In this document: positions 46,802 through 55,309 of the stretch, piece by piece
Position numbering within the stretch: the first letter of the stretch is position 1
How the letters are laid out: each line of letters opens with the position of its first letter
DNA from: Robertkochia marina
GTDB lineage: Bacteria > Bacteroidota > Bacteroidia > Flavobacteriales > Flavobacteriaceae
Direction of reading: 5' to 3'
DNA length: 64,000 nucleotides
Assembly: GCF_004799345.1 (NCBI RefSeq)
Contig: NZ_SSMC01000001.1
Coordinates: 1,426,001 to 1,490,000 of the forward strand
Notes under the pieces: generated by a model
Databases searched by the model: none
What the model saw: only the letters and a program-made list of their open reading frames with translations
Told to the model about the DNA's origin: nothing
Position numbers and translations under genes: made by a program

Positions 46802-47040
46802 CGGTCTGTGGTGATCTTTTTTTCGATCTCTTCTTTGAGCTTTTCTTTCTTTTGATGATCCATACACTTAAGGTCGGCCTTTGAGCATAATTCTGTCAGT
46901 TTTCCGTTCTTACCGGCATGGGCCTTGCAATTACGGCAATAAACATGGTGTAGTTTTAATTTGAAAATTTGCCAGCTGCCGGCCTCATCATATTGAGCCT
47001 TGTTGCAAATTTCTAAAGCCTGGGTACAACTTATAAGCAT
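46798..47040 (-). CDS. Small zinc-finger protein, candidate anti-sigma factor
   Basis: The 80-residue protein has a His-x3-Cys-x2-Cys pattern (HHVYCRNCKAH), the ZAS signature of zinc-binding anti-sigma factors, with two more Cys (LCSKADLKC) downstream. It has no membrane helix and would be soluble. It lies 33 bases after the stop of an ECF sigma factor gene on the same strand, which is the usual place for its partner. The anti-sigma role is inference from motif and position. Confidence 0.7.
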   Translation of the reverse strand: MLISCTQALEICNKAQYDEAGSWQIFKLKLHHVYCRNCKAHAGKNGKLTELCSKADLKCMDHQKKEKLKEEIEKKITTDR

Positions 47041-47073
47041 ATTTATTTATCTGTTTAGGTGGTTGGTGTATGA

Positions 47074-47628
47074 TTAAAACCAATTTTTTTCCAGGCAACT
47101 CATCAGGGCTGTCCTGGCTCTGTGAATGATCACCCACAAATTAGACGGGGTGATATTAAGTTCTTTACAAATGTCTTCAGTTTCTATGCCTTCAATGGTC
47201 TTCATTCTGAAAACGCGGGCCTGTTTTTCAGGCAATTTTGCGATGCACTCCTCGATGGCGATGCCTAATTCTTCATTTTGCATCTCTTCTTCAATATTAA
47301 TGCGGCCCGCATCGGCAACCCTTTCTTCCAGCCAGTCGCCTTCCTGCTGACCGTCCTGGGTGAAATTGATCTTTACTTCAGCTTTTCCCTTTCGGGAATT
47401 GGAGCGTCTGTAATGGTCAATGATCTTTCTTTTCAGTATAGAGATCAGCCAGGTGCGTTCAGAGGCATCACCTTTAAAGCCGGAGGCTGATTTCAGGCCG
47501 GCCAGAAAAGTCTCCTGTACGAGGTCTTCAGCCAGGATCTGATCATTCACCTTGGCAATGGTGTAATTGTACAGGTAGTCTGCATATCGGTCTACCCATT
47601 TGGAAGGATCAAGAGTTGCTTTCCCCAT
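47074..47628 (-). CDS. ECF-type RNA polymerase sigma factor
   Basis: This 184-residue sigma-70 family protein has region 2 (YLYNYTIAKVNDQILAEDLV, then QETFLAGLKSASGFKG, RTWLISILKRKIIDHYRR) and region 4 (LPEKQARVFRMKTIEGIETE, then ICKELNITPSNLWVIIHRAR). An acidic linker joins the two. It would redirect RNA polymerase in response to a signal. The small zinc-finger gene follows directly. The divergent rhodanese gene may be a target, but no promoter evidence supports this. Confidence 0.93.
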   Translation of the reverse strand: MGKATLDPSKWVDRYADYLYNYTIAKVNDQILAEDLVQETFLAGLKSASGFKGDASERTWLISILKRKIIDHYRRSNSRKGKAEVKINFTQDGQQEGDWLEERVADAGRINIEEEMQNEELGIAIEECIAKLPEKQARVFRMKTIEGIETEDICKELNITPSNLWVIIHRARTALMSCLEKNWF

Positions 47629-47706
47629 TATCAGAGTTTGTTGGCAGTACGCCTTTTTTCTATTACTGAATTTGTAAATTTACACGAATCAATAAAAAAT
47701 ATTCCA

Positions 47707-48069
47707 ATGCAACGACTCTTTTTCTTGTTATCTGTTTTCTTCTGCCTGGGGTTGCAGGCACAGGTAAGAAATATCCCGATCAATGAGGTGCCTGAAAATT
47801 TAAAAAAGAAAGCAGTTCTTGTTGATGTCAGAACACCGGGCGAATACGCCGAAGGTCATCTTCCTGAGGCGCTGAACATAGATGTGAACACAGACGATTT
47901 TACGGAGCGTATTGCAAAGATCAGAAAAAATAAAGCCGTACTGCTTTATTGTCGTTCCGGACGCAGAAGCGCCAGGGCTGCAGCCATTATGGATTCTTTA
48001 GGGTACCGAAAGGTTTACAACCTTGAAGGAGGCTTTTTGGCCTGGGATGAGGCTCAAAACCAGGAATAA
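47707..48069 (+). CDS. Secreted rhodanese-domain protein
   Basis: This 120-residue single-domain rhodanese has a signal peptide (RLFFLLSVFFCLGLQAQ) and the active-site loop LLYCRSGRRSARAA with the catalytic Cys. VDVRTPGEYAEGHLPEALNI and NLEGGFLAWDEA are family segments. Periplasmic sulfur transfer or thiol chemistry is likely. The start at 47707 gives the signal peptide; a longer upstream frame does not. A terminator follows. Confidence 0.92.
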   Translation: MQRLFFLLSVFFCLGLQAQVRNIPINEVPENLKKKAVLVDVRTPGEYAEGHLPEALNIDVNTDDFTERIAKIRKNKAVLLYCRSGRRSARAAAIMDSLGYRKVYNLEGGFLAWDEAQNQE

Positions 48070-48093
48070 AAAACCCCGCAGAAGCGGGGTTTT
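48070..48093. terminator. Bidirectional terminator between rhodanese and M3 peptidase genes
   Basis: AAAACCCCGC, AGAA loop, GCGGGGTTTT: a perfect 10-bp stem with A and T runs on both sides, between two convergent stops. Confidence 0.92.
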
Positions 48094-48097
48094 AAGT

Positions 48098-50131
48098 TTA
48101 TTTTTCTAATAATCCGGCCCTTTTAAGCAAGGCTTCAGGCTGTGGGTCTTTTCCTCTAAAGCGACGGTAGAGCTCCATCGGATCTTCGGTGCCCCCGCGT
48201 GATAATACGTGATCTTTAAAACGTATGGCAGTTTCACGGTCAAAAACACCCTTCTCCTTAAAAAGTTCGAAAGCGTCTGCATCCAGTACTTCAGCCCATT
48301 TGTAGCTGTAATAGCCGGCTGAGTAACCGCCCTGAAAAATATGAGCAAAGGCTGTACTCATACATGTTTCCGGGTTGTCAGGGTAGAGGTCGGTTTTTTC
48401 AAACACTGCCTTTTCGTGGGCCTTAACGTCTTTAATACCCGAGGGGTCATAACCATGCCAGCTCATATCGAGCATTCCAAAGCTCAGTTGTCGGAGTGTT
48501 TGCATGCCTTCCATAAAGGTGGCCGATTCTTTGATCTTTTCAACAAGATCCATCGGGATCATCTCCCCCGTTTTATAATGCCGGGCAAAGAGTTCCAGGG
48601 CCTCTTTCTCGTAACACCAGTTTTCTAATACCTGGCTCGGAAGCTCAACGAAATCCCAATAGACGCTAGTGCCGCTTAGACTTGGATACTCTGTGTTGGC
48701 CAGCATTCCGTGCAGGGCATGCCCAAATTCGTGGAATAAGGTAGTTACTTCGTTAAAGGTCAGTAAGGAGGGCTCGTTAGCTGTGGGTTTGGTGAAATTG
48801 CACACAATTGAAATGTGAGGTCTGGAATTTTTACCTTCTCTCATGTATTGCGGTTTGAAAGAGGTCATCCAGGCTCCGTTTCTTTTCCCTTCTCTGGGGT
48901 GGAAATCGGCATAAAAAATGGCAACCAGTTCTTCATTTTCGTCCACCACCTTGTATGCTTTTACATCCTGATGATAGGTCTCTACCTCCGGAGCAGGTGT
49001 GAAGTATAATCCATAAAGCTTTCCGGCAATATCGAAAACTCCGTTGATCACCTTTTCGAGTTGGAAATAAGGTTTTAGTTTTTCGTCATCCAGTTCAAAA
49101 AGCTTTTGCTTAAGCTTTTCGGTGTAATAGGCGCCATCCCATTTCTCCAGGTGATCCAGGCTGTCGGTTTCCCGCGCAAAATCAGAGAGTTGCTTAAATT
49201 CTCTTTTAGCGGCCGGACTTGCCTTCTCCAGGAGGTCTTCCAAAAAGCGATTTACTTCTTCAGGTGTTTTGGCCATACGTTCTTCCAGAATGAAATGTGC
49301 ATGACTTTGATACCCCAGTAATTGAGCTCTTTTGTGTCTGAGGTTAACGATCTTCAGGATAATATCGGTGTTGTCATGCTCGTTGTCCTGAAAACCTTTC
49401 CTTGAAAATGCAAGGTGGAGTTTTTTACGCAGGTCGCGATTTTCAGCATAGGTCATGAATGGAATGTAGCTGGGGTAGTTAAGTGTAAAAACCCACCCTT
49501 CCTTATTCCGGCTCTTTGCTTCTTCGGCTGCGGCATCCATAGCGTACTTCGGTAAGCCTTTTAGGGCTTCTTCTTCCATAATATGAAGCTCATAGGCATT
49601 GGTTTCTGCTAACACATTTTCACCAAAGGTTAGTGATAGTTTAGCGAGCTCCTGGTCTATTTCCCGAAGTTCTTTCTTTTTTGCTTCCGGGAGATTGGCT
49701 CCGTTTCTCGAAAAGCTTTTATACTTCTTATCGAGCAGCATCTCTTGCTCCGGGTTCAGATCAAGGGTGTCTTTAGCATCATAAACGGCCTTGACGCGCT
49801 GAAAGAGATCGCTGTTCAACCTGATATCATTGGCGAATTCTGAAAGGGCAGGAGAGAGTTCCTGGGCCAACTCCTGCATTTCCTTGGAGGTCTCTGCGTT
49901 ATTCAGGTTAAAGAAAACAGAGGTGATCACTTCCAGTTGTTCACCCGAGAAATCCAGTGCCTCTATGGTATTTTTAAAATCAGGAGGTTCCGGATTGTTG
50001 GTGATATGATCTATCTCCTTCCTGGTTTTTGAGATCTCTTGTAAAATTGCCTCCCGAAACATGGGGGTTTTTATTTTTGAGAAAGGAGGAGTCTGAAAAG
50101 GAGTATCAAATGGTTTATTCAGGAGATTCAT
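48098..50131 (-). CDS. M3-family metallopeptidase (oligopeptidase/peptidyl-dipeptidase)
   Basis: This cytoplasmic zinc peptidase has 677 residues. The metal site is FHEFGHALHGML (HExxH) in the thimet-oligopeptidase fold. Other family segments are FNEVTTLFHEFGH, GTSVYWDFVELPSQVLENWC and GYSAGYYSYKWAEVLDADAF near the C-terminus. It resembles Dcp/PrlC, which degrade peptides after proteolysis. No signal peptide is seen. Confidence 0.94.
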   Translation of the reverse strand: MNLLNKPFDTPFQTPPFSKIKTPMFREAILQEISKTRKEIDHITNNPEPPDFKNTIEALDFSGEQLEVITSVFFNLNNAETSKEMQELAQELSPALSEFANDIRLNSDLFQRVKAVYDAKDTLDLNPEQEMLLDKKYKSFSRNGANLPEAKKKELREIDQELAKLSLTFGENVLAETNAYELHIMEEEALKGLPKYAMDAAAEEAKSRNKEGWVFTLNYPSYIPFMTYAENRDLRKKLHLAFSRKGFQDNEHDNTDIILKIVNLRHKRAQLLGYQSHAHFILEERMAKTPEEVNRFLEDLLEKASPAAKREFKQLSDFARETDSLDHLEKWDGAYYTEKLKQKLFELDDEKLKPYFQLEKVINGVFDIAGKLYGLYFTPAPEVETYHQDVKAYKVVDENEELVAIFYADFHPREGKRNGAWMTSFKPQYMREGKNSRPHISIVCNFTKPTANEPSLLTFNEVTTLFHEFGHALHGMLANTEYPSLSGTSVYWDFVELPSQVLENWCYEKEALELFARHYKTGEMIPMDLVEKIKESATFMEGMQTLRQLSFGMLDMSWHGYDPSGIKDVKAHEKAVFEKTDLYPDNPETCMSTAFAHIFQGGYSAGYYSYKWAEVLDADAFELFKEKGVFDRETAIRFKDHVLSRGGTEDPMELYRRFRGKDPQPEALLKRAGLLEK

Positions 50132-50222
50132 GTTGTCAGATTTTTAGTGATGACAAAGGGATCGTAAAAGCGACTGATTTTAAAGGTTTATCACGCTTCC
50201 GGCCAATAATAAAGCGAAGGGA

Positions 50223-50708
50223 TTATTTCTTAACCTGGGCGGCTCCCTTGATCACTTTTTCTTTTAGCCCTTCCTTGTAGGCAATGATGCGTTCTAAAAC
50301 CTCAGGGTCTGACGCACCAACGATCTGAGCGGCAAGGATCCCTGCGTTTTTAGCGCCGTTTAAGGCTACGGTTGCTACGGGAACGCCTCCCGGCATTTGC
50401 AGAATAGAAAGTACAGAGTCCCATCCGTCTATTGAGTTGCTGCTTTTTACCGGAACCCCTATAACCGGCAGGGGCGACAGGGAGGCTACCATACCCGGGA
50501 GGTGGGCGGCGCCACCGGCTCCGGCGATAATGGCTTTCACCCCACGCTTATGGGCTGATTTTCCAAATTCAAACATTTTCTCAGGGGTTCGGTGGGCAGA
50601 TACAATATCTACCTCGGTGGAAATATTTAATTCTTTGAGGACATCGATGGCCTCCTGCATAACAGGAAGGTCACTGGTGCTTCCCATAATGATAGCTATT
50701 GTTGCCAT
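50223..50708 (-). CDS. purE: N5-carboxyaminoimidazole ribonucleotide mutase
   Basis: PurE converts N5-CAIR to CAIR in purine synthesis. The 161-residue protein has the class I motifs IIMGSTSDLPVMQEAIDVL, VSAHRTPEKMFEF and GAGGAAHLPGMVASLSPLPV. It starts eight bases after the purK stop and forms a purK-purE operon with it. The ATP-dependent class I PurK/PurE pair is thus complete here. Confidence 0.97.
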   Translation of the reverse strand: MATIAIIMGSTSDLPVMQEAIDVLKELNISTEVDIVSAHRTPEKMFEFGKSAHKRGVKAIIAGAGGAAHLPGMVASLSPLPVIGVPVKSSNSIDGWDSVLSILQMPGGVPVATVALNGAKNAGILAAQIVGASDPEVLERIIAYKEGLKEKVIKGAAQVKK

Positions 50709-50716
50709 GAGGTATA

Positions 50717-51874
50717 TTATTTTTCTGAAATTACTTTGATAGTTCGTTTTACAATGGCCGCTTTTTTACGGGCAGCGTCCATGTTTTCATCAACAATGGT
50801 CACGTGCCCCATTTTGCGGAATGGTCTGGTGATCTTTTTGCCATAAATATGAGGGTTAACCCCTTCCATAGCCATGATCTCTTCGATACGTTCGTATTTC
50901 ACCTGGCCTTCATAGCCTTCTTCTCCAACCAGGTTCACCATAACCCCTGCAACCGTGCTGTCTGTTTTACCCAGAGGTAAACCGAGAATGGCCCGCAGGT
51001 GTTGTTCGAACTGGTTGGTGTAGCTGGCTTCAATGCTATAGTGTCCACTGTTATGCGGTCTTGGCGCAACTTCATTAACAAGGATCTTATCATCCTTGGT
51101 TTGAAACATTTCCACAGCCAGTAACCCGACATGTTCATAGGCTTTAGATACTTTCAGGGCTATCAACTGGGCTTTTTTAACCACTTCTTTGTCTATCCTG
51201 GCAGGGCAGATCACATATTCAACCTGGTTGGCTTCCGGATGAAACTCCATTTCCACCACCGGGTAGGTAGCTACATTACCCTTAACATCTCTGGCTACAA
51301 TAACAGCAAGTTCGTTTTTAAAGGGGATCATCTCTTCTGCGATACATTCCTGTGCCGGAATACCTTCGAGATCAGACCAGGTCTTTATGATCTTTACTCC
51401 CTGTCCGTCGTAACCGAAACGTGCACTTTTCCATACAAACGGAAAGCTTAAGGATTCATTTTTCAGGGCGGTTTCGATCTCTGCAGCGTAGGCGAAACGA
51501 GTAAAGGGGGCTGTGGGTATGTTGTTGTCTGTGTAGAAAAGTTTTTGAACAGCCTTGTTCTGAATCCTTCTCAAGGTAGCTGAGGAGGGGTAAACCGGTA
51601 AACCTTCATCTTCCAGTTTTTCCAGTGCGTCAACGTTGACATTTTCGATCTCTATGGTTAGCAGATCAACTTTTTTCCCGAATTGGTAAACGGCATCAAA
51701 GTCCATGAGATCACCCTGAATAAATTCATTACATGCAATTTTACAGGGTGCTTCTGCGCTGGGGTCCATAACCACTGTTTGAATATCGAAGCGGCGGGTG
51801 TCGTATAACAGCATTTTACCTAACTGTCCGCCTCCAAGGATTCCCAGCTTAAAATCAGAAGAAAAATAATTCAT
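50717..51874 (-). CDS. purK: N5-carboxyaminoimidazole ribonucleotide synthase
   Basis: PurK makes N5-CAIR from AIR, bicarbonate and ATP. The 385-residue protein has LGILGGGQLGKMLLYDTRRF, the ATP-grasp segments FPFVWKSARFGYDGQGVKII and EVAPRPHNSGHYSIEA, typical of PurK. I use the ATG at 51874 (MNYFSSDFKLG). A frame extending to 51952 is possible, but a -7 promoter box at 51922-51929 lies within that extension. Confidence 0.95.
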   Translation of the reverse strand: MNYFSSDFKLGILGGGQLGKMLLYDTRRFDIQTVVMDPSAEAPCKIACNEFIQGDLMDFDAVYQFGKKVDLLTIEIENVNVDALEKLEDEGLPVYPSSATLRRIQNKAVQKLFYTDNNIPTAPFTRFAYAAEIETALKNESLSFPFVWKSARFGYDGQGVKIIKTWSDLEGIPAQECIAEEMIPFKNELAVIVARDVKGNVATYPVVEMEFHPEANQVEYVICPARIDKEVVKKAQLIALKVSKAYEHVGLLAVEMFQTKDDKILVNEVAPRPHNSGHYSIEASYTNQFEQHLRAILGLPLGKTDSTVAGVMVNLVGEEGYEGQVKYERIEEIMAMEGVNPHIYGKKITRPFRKMGHVTIVDENMDAARKKAAIVKRTIKVISEK

Positions 51875-51921
51875 TAATTTTATTATTAGTTTAGAATGGA
51901 ATGCTTCTTTCAATTCAAGAG

Positions 51922-51929
51922 CAAAAATA
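51922..51929 (-). promoter_or_regulatory. Candidate -7 box (TATTTTTG) for purK-purE
   Basis: TATTTTTG on the minus strand, 48 bases before the purK ATG at 51874. No TTG at the expected upstream distance. It supports the shorter PurK start. Confidence 0.5.
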
Positions 51930-51993
51930 CGTTTAATTATGAAAAAGGGCATGAATTTCAGCCTTTTTCAGGCGTTAGGACCGTTCAATATTA

Positions 51994-52001
51994 TATCTTT
52001 G
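51994..52001 (+). promoter_or_regulatory. Candidate -7 box (TATCTTTG) for the HPRT-adenylate kinase gene
   Basis: A perfect TAnnTTTG box 22 bases upstream of the GTG start at 52024. No clear -33 TTG. purK and this gene diverge from this 150-base spacer. Confidence 0.6.
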
Positions 52002-52023
52002 CAACTTTACAATTTTAAGGTAG

Positions 52024-53148
52024 GTGATCAAGCTTCACGACAAATATTTTAAACCCTTCGTATCAGCGGCAGAGATCGATGCAGCCATTCAAAAAATGGC
52101 AGCGGCGATAAAGGCTGATTTTAAGGATGAGGTGCCCATTTTTATAGCGGTTCTCAACGGGGCGTTTATGTTTGCTTCAGATTTTATGAAACATTATGAC
52201 GCACCTTGCGAGGTGTGCTTTGTTAAGCTGAGCTCTTACAGAGGATTGTCATCTACGGGCATCGTAGAAACACTGCTGGATGTTCCAACAGATGTTGAAG
52301 GTCGCAGTGTGATCATTCTTGAGGATGTGATCGATACCGGTACCACGGTAAAAGAACTCATCCTGATGTTTTCTGAAATAAACGTCAAACGTTTTAAAAT
52401 TGCCTCTATGTTCTACAAGCCCGATACGTATCGGGGAGAGTATAATATCGATTACGTAGGAATGGAGATCCCTGATCGTTTTATCGTTGGATATGGTCTT
52501 GATTATAATGAACTGGGACGAAACCTGCCTGAAGTGTATCAATTAAATGATAAACCTATGATTAATTTAGTGCTATTCGGCAAGCCTGGTGCCGGAAAAG
52601 GAACCCAGGCAAATTTTTTAAAAGAGAAGTATGACCTGAAACACATCTCAACCGGAGATGTTTTTCGTTACAACATAAAGAACGGTACAGAACTTGGTAC
52701 CCTGGCCAAATCGTATATCGATAAGGGCGAGTTGGTTCCTGATGCCGTTACCATTGATATGCTGAATGCTGAGGTGGAGAAGAACCCGGAAGCAAACGGC
52801 TTTATTTTTGACGGTTTCCCAAGAACCAAGGCTCAGGCAGAGGCGCTGGATCAACTTATGAAGTCGAAGCAGATGAAGATCAATGCCACTATTGCTCTGG
52901 AGGCTAATGATGAGGTGCTTATAGAAAGACTATTGGAAAGAGGTAAGGTAAGTGGCCGAAGTGACGATCAGGACGAACAAAAGATCAGAAACCGATTCCA
53001 GGAATACAATGAGAAAACCGCACCGGTGATGGAGTACTATCAGGAGCAGGAAAAGTTGCACAAGGTAAACGGTATTGGAAGCATTGAAGAGATCACAGAG
53101 CGATTGAGTGCAGTGATCGACTCATTATACAAAAAAGCGGGAGTCTGA
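52024..53148 (+). CDS. Fusion of hypoxanthine phosphoribosyltransferase and adenylate kinase
   Basis: One uninterrupted frame of 374 residues encodes two complete enzymes. Residues 1-175 are HPRT, with the PRPP motif IILEDVIDTGTTVKEL (about 97-112) and the FAS/SYRG loops. Residues about 179-374 are adenylate kinase, with P-loop FGKPGAGKGT (185-194), STGDVFR, DGFPRTKAQAEAL and a short, zinc-free lid. The start is GTG. Met179 at the junction (ATG at 52558) could also start a free kinase. Salvage of hypoxanthine and phosphorylation of AMP would be on one chain. obg follows. Confidence 0.93.
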   Translation: MIKLHDKYFKPFVSAAEIDAAIQKMAAAIKADFKDEVPIFIAVLNGAFMFASDFMKHYDAPCEVCFVKLSSYRGLSSTGIVETLLDVPTDVEGRSVIILEDVIDTGTTVKELILMFSEINVKRFKIASMFYKPDTYRGEYNIDYVGMEIPDRFIVGYGLDYNELGRNLPEVYQLNDKPMINLVLFGKPGAGKGTQANFLKEKYDLKHISTGDVFRYNIKNGTELGTLAKSYIDKGELVPDAVTIDMLNAEVEKNPEANGFIFDGFPRTKAQAEALDQLMKSKQMKINATIALEANDEVLIERLLERGKVSGRSDDQDEQKIRNRFQEYNEKTAPVMEYYQEQEKLHKVNGIGSIEEITERLSAVIDSLYKKAGV

Positions 53149-53193
53149 GAAGGCTCCCTTTAATGGTTCTTTATTTAACAGAAGCGTGATCAT

Positions 53194-54210
53194 ATGACCG
53201 AAGGAAATTTTGTAGACTACGTTAAATTATACGTCACCTCAGGAAAAGGGGGGCAGGGGTCTGCCCACCTGCACCGGGAAAAGTATGTCGCCAAGGGCGG
53301 TCCCGATGGGGGTGATGGTGGTCGTGGTGGTCACGTTATTCTAAAAGGGAATAAGAACCTTTGGACCCTTTTTCACTTTAAATTTAAAAGGCACTTCAGA
53401 GCCGGTCACGGAGAGGCAGGCGGAAAGCAGCGAAGTACCGGAGCCGATGGGCAGGATGTGTATATGGAAGTACCTCTGGGTACGGTGGTGAAGAATACCG
53501 ATACCGGAGAAAAGATCATGGAGGTCACCGAACACGGAGAAGAAAAGGTGCTTGTTAAAGGAGGAAAAGGTGGTCGTGGTAACTGGCATTTTAAAACGTC
53601 TACCAATCAAACTCCGAGGTATGCCCAACCGGGACTTCCCGGGGAGGAAATGAATATTACCCTGGAATTGAAAGTACTGGCTGATGTTGGTCTGGTAGGA
53701 TTTCCCAATGCCGGTAAGTCAACCCTTTTATCGGTGATCACTTCCGCGAAACCAAAAATTGCCGATTACGAATTCACCACCCTGAAACCAAACCTTGGGA
53801 TCGTACAGTACCGTGACTTTCAGTCGTTCGTGATGGCAGATATTCCGGGAATCATAGAGGGTGCCTCTGAAGGTAAAGGTTTGGGGCATTATTTTCTGCG
53901 TCACATCGAGCGAAATTCAACCTTGCTCTTCATGGTGCCCGCCGATAGTAAGGATGTTGTGAAAGAGTATGGTATCCTGCTCAATGAGTTGAAGAAGTAC
54001 AATCCTGAGATGCTCGATAAGCAACGTCTTCTGGCCATTACCAAATCGGATATGCTTGATGAGGAACTCAAACAAGAGCTGGCCACAGAGATAAAGGAGG
54101 GCTTGAACGACCTCGATCATATTTTTATATCCTCAGTAGCTCAGCAAGGTATACAAGAGCTGAAAGACAAGCTTTGGAATATGCTGAATGAAGAGACTAT
54201 TCATTCCTAG
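53194..54210 (+). CDS. obgE: GTPase Obg
   Basis: This conserved ribosome-associated GTPase has 338 residues. The N-terminal Gly-rich Obg fold ([29 protein letters not shown]) is followed by the G domain with G1 GFPNAGKST (169-177), the DIPGIIEGA motif and TKSD. It lacks the long C-terminal tail of E. coli ObgE. It lies 45 bases after the HPRT-Adk gene and may be co-transcribed with it. Confidence 0.95.
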   Translation: MTEGNFVDYVKLYVTSGKGGQGSAHLHREKYVAKGGPDGGDGGRGGHVILKGNKNLWTLFHFKFKRHFRAGHGEAGGKQRSTGADGQDVYMEVPLGTVVKNTDTGEKIMEVTEHGEEKVLVKGGKGGRGNWHFKTSTNQTPRYAQPGLPGEEMNITLELKVLADVGLVGFPNAGKSTLLSVITSAKPKIADYEFTTLKPNLGIVQYRDFQSFVMADIPGIIEGASEGKGLGHYFLRHIERNSTLLFMVPADSKDVVKEYGILLNELKKYNPEMLDKQRLLAITKSDMLDEELKQELATEIKEGLNDLDHIFISSVAQQGIQELKDKLWNMLNEETIHS

Positions 54211-54222
54211 GGAATTGGGGAA

Positions 54223-54246
54223 GTAGGGATGTATGCATGTAGGCAT
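54223..54246. repeat. Octamer tandem repeat (GTAGGGAT-GTATGCAT-GTAGGCAT)
   Basis: Three imperfect copies of GTAkGsAT, followed by a partial GTAG, just after the obg stop. Confidence 0.7.
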
Positions 54247-54310
54247 GTAGCTTGACTCAATCCTGGTTCCGCACTGGTCCCTGAAACTCCTGGCTTGTTC
54301 CCTATTTGAA

Positions 54311-54373
54311 CGCGCGCCAGCTGGCCCCTTAGCTAAAACGGTCCACCGGACCTTTCTCAAACGCTCGGTCCTC
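54311..54373. repeat. Interspersed repeat C, copy 3
   Basis: CGCGCCAGCTGGCCCC, a degenerate AAACGGTCCACCGGACCTTT palindrome and CGCTCGGTCCTC match the copies near the tRNA island 40 kb away. The palindrome may serve as terminator for obg. Confidence 0.75.
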
Positions 54374-54378
54374 TCAAA

Positions 54379-54417
54379 CTCGTCCCTGAAACTCGTCCCT
54401 CAAACTCCTCGCTGAAA
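54379..54417. repeat. 13-bp tandem repeat (CTCGTCCCTGAAA) x3
   Basis: Three copies with one or two differences: CTCGTCCCTGAAA, CTCGTCCCTCAAA, CTCCTCGCTGAAA. A related GTCCCTGAAACTC lies near 54278. The whole spacer 54211-54468 appears made of repeats. Confidence 0.8.
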
Positions 54418-54468
54418 CTTATTACCGTAAATCATTTAAAATCTTTACATTTAAGTAAAGCATTGAAA

Positions 54469-55011
54469 ATGAAGTGTCTTAAGGTTCTTATTGTTTTCCT
54501 TTTAACTTCCTGCAGCAGTGTTCAGGTGGTTTATGACTATGATAAGGAGGAGGATTACTCCAAATACAAAACCTATGCCTTTTATTCGCCCATGGAGACA
54601 CGTCTGGGTGAACTTGATACAAGAAGAGCTTTAAGAGCCATTGATCAGGTGCTACAGGCTAACGGTTTTGAGAAAGCCGAAAAGGTTGAGGATGCTGACT
54701 TTTTTGTAAACATTAAGAGTGAAATGTTCCAGGAAGTTCCGGCCAACAGTACAGTCAGTATTGGTGCCGGAGGTACTGGTAACAGCATGGGAGGCGCTAT
54801 ATCAGTGGGGGTACCTGCCTCCGGAAATCCGGTAGTAAAGCGCATGATCTTTCTCGATCTTGTGAACGTAAAACAAGACGCTTTATTCTGGCAGGCCCGA
54901 TGTGAGGTGAAATATGAAGAGTCGCTTAGCTCAGAAAAACGGGATGAAAAAATGTATAAGATCATCGAAAAAGCTTTTAGCGAATTTCCTCCGCCCGGCG
55001 TTAACAAATAA
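54469..55011 (+). CDS. DUF4136 lipoprotein
   Basis: This 180-residue protein has a lipoprotein signal (LKVLIVFLLTSC, Cys14 or so) and a DUF4136-type domain: VVYDYDKEEDYSKYKTYAF, then ADFFVNIKSEMFQE and VKQDALFWQARCEVKYEE. A Gly-rich loop (SIGAGGTGNSMGG) lies in the middle. Function of the family is unknown; it occurs widely in Bacteroidetes and Proteobacteria. I use the ATG at 54469 rather than TTG at 54463. Confidence 0.85.
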   Translation: MKCLKVLIVFLLTSCSSVQVVYDYDKEEDYSKYKTYAFYSPMETRLGELDTRRALRAIDQVLQANGFEKAEKVEDADFFVNIKSEMFQEVPANSTVSIGAGGTGNSMGGAISVGVPASGNPVVKRMIFLDLVNVKQDALFWQARCEVKYEESLSSEKRDEKMYKIIEKAFSEFPPPGVNK

Positions 55012-55309
55012 GGCTATTCATACTCAGTATTGAATTCTCCCGGGAGTTTATCATTCTACTGCTCTCATCCCTCGAAATATTCTCTGCGTATTGTTTCAAT
55101 TCGCAAACATGGTATGGGGGTACATTAAAGAATAACCTTCTGTTCAGGTTTTTTGCACAGCCTTTTTTAATATGAATGTGGATTTGGCTTCACAGCTTAA
55201 GACACTTAACTTGCAGCGTGCCGTGATGGGGTTATAAGCCATGTTAAATGAAGTTGGGCCCCACTGATTTCATGAAGCCGCAGATAGTAATCAAATTTTA
55301 GGAAAAACG
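55012..55309. other. Intergenic spacer, nothing recognised
   Basis: The 298-base spacer before the S9 peptidase gene has no plausible frame, no TAnnTTTG box and no strong hairpin with a T run. It should hold the S9 peptidase promoter. Confidence 0.5.
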
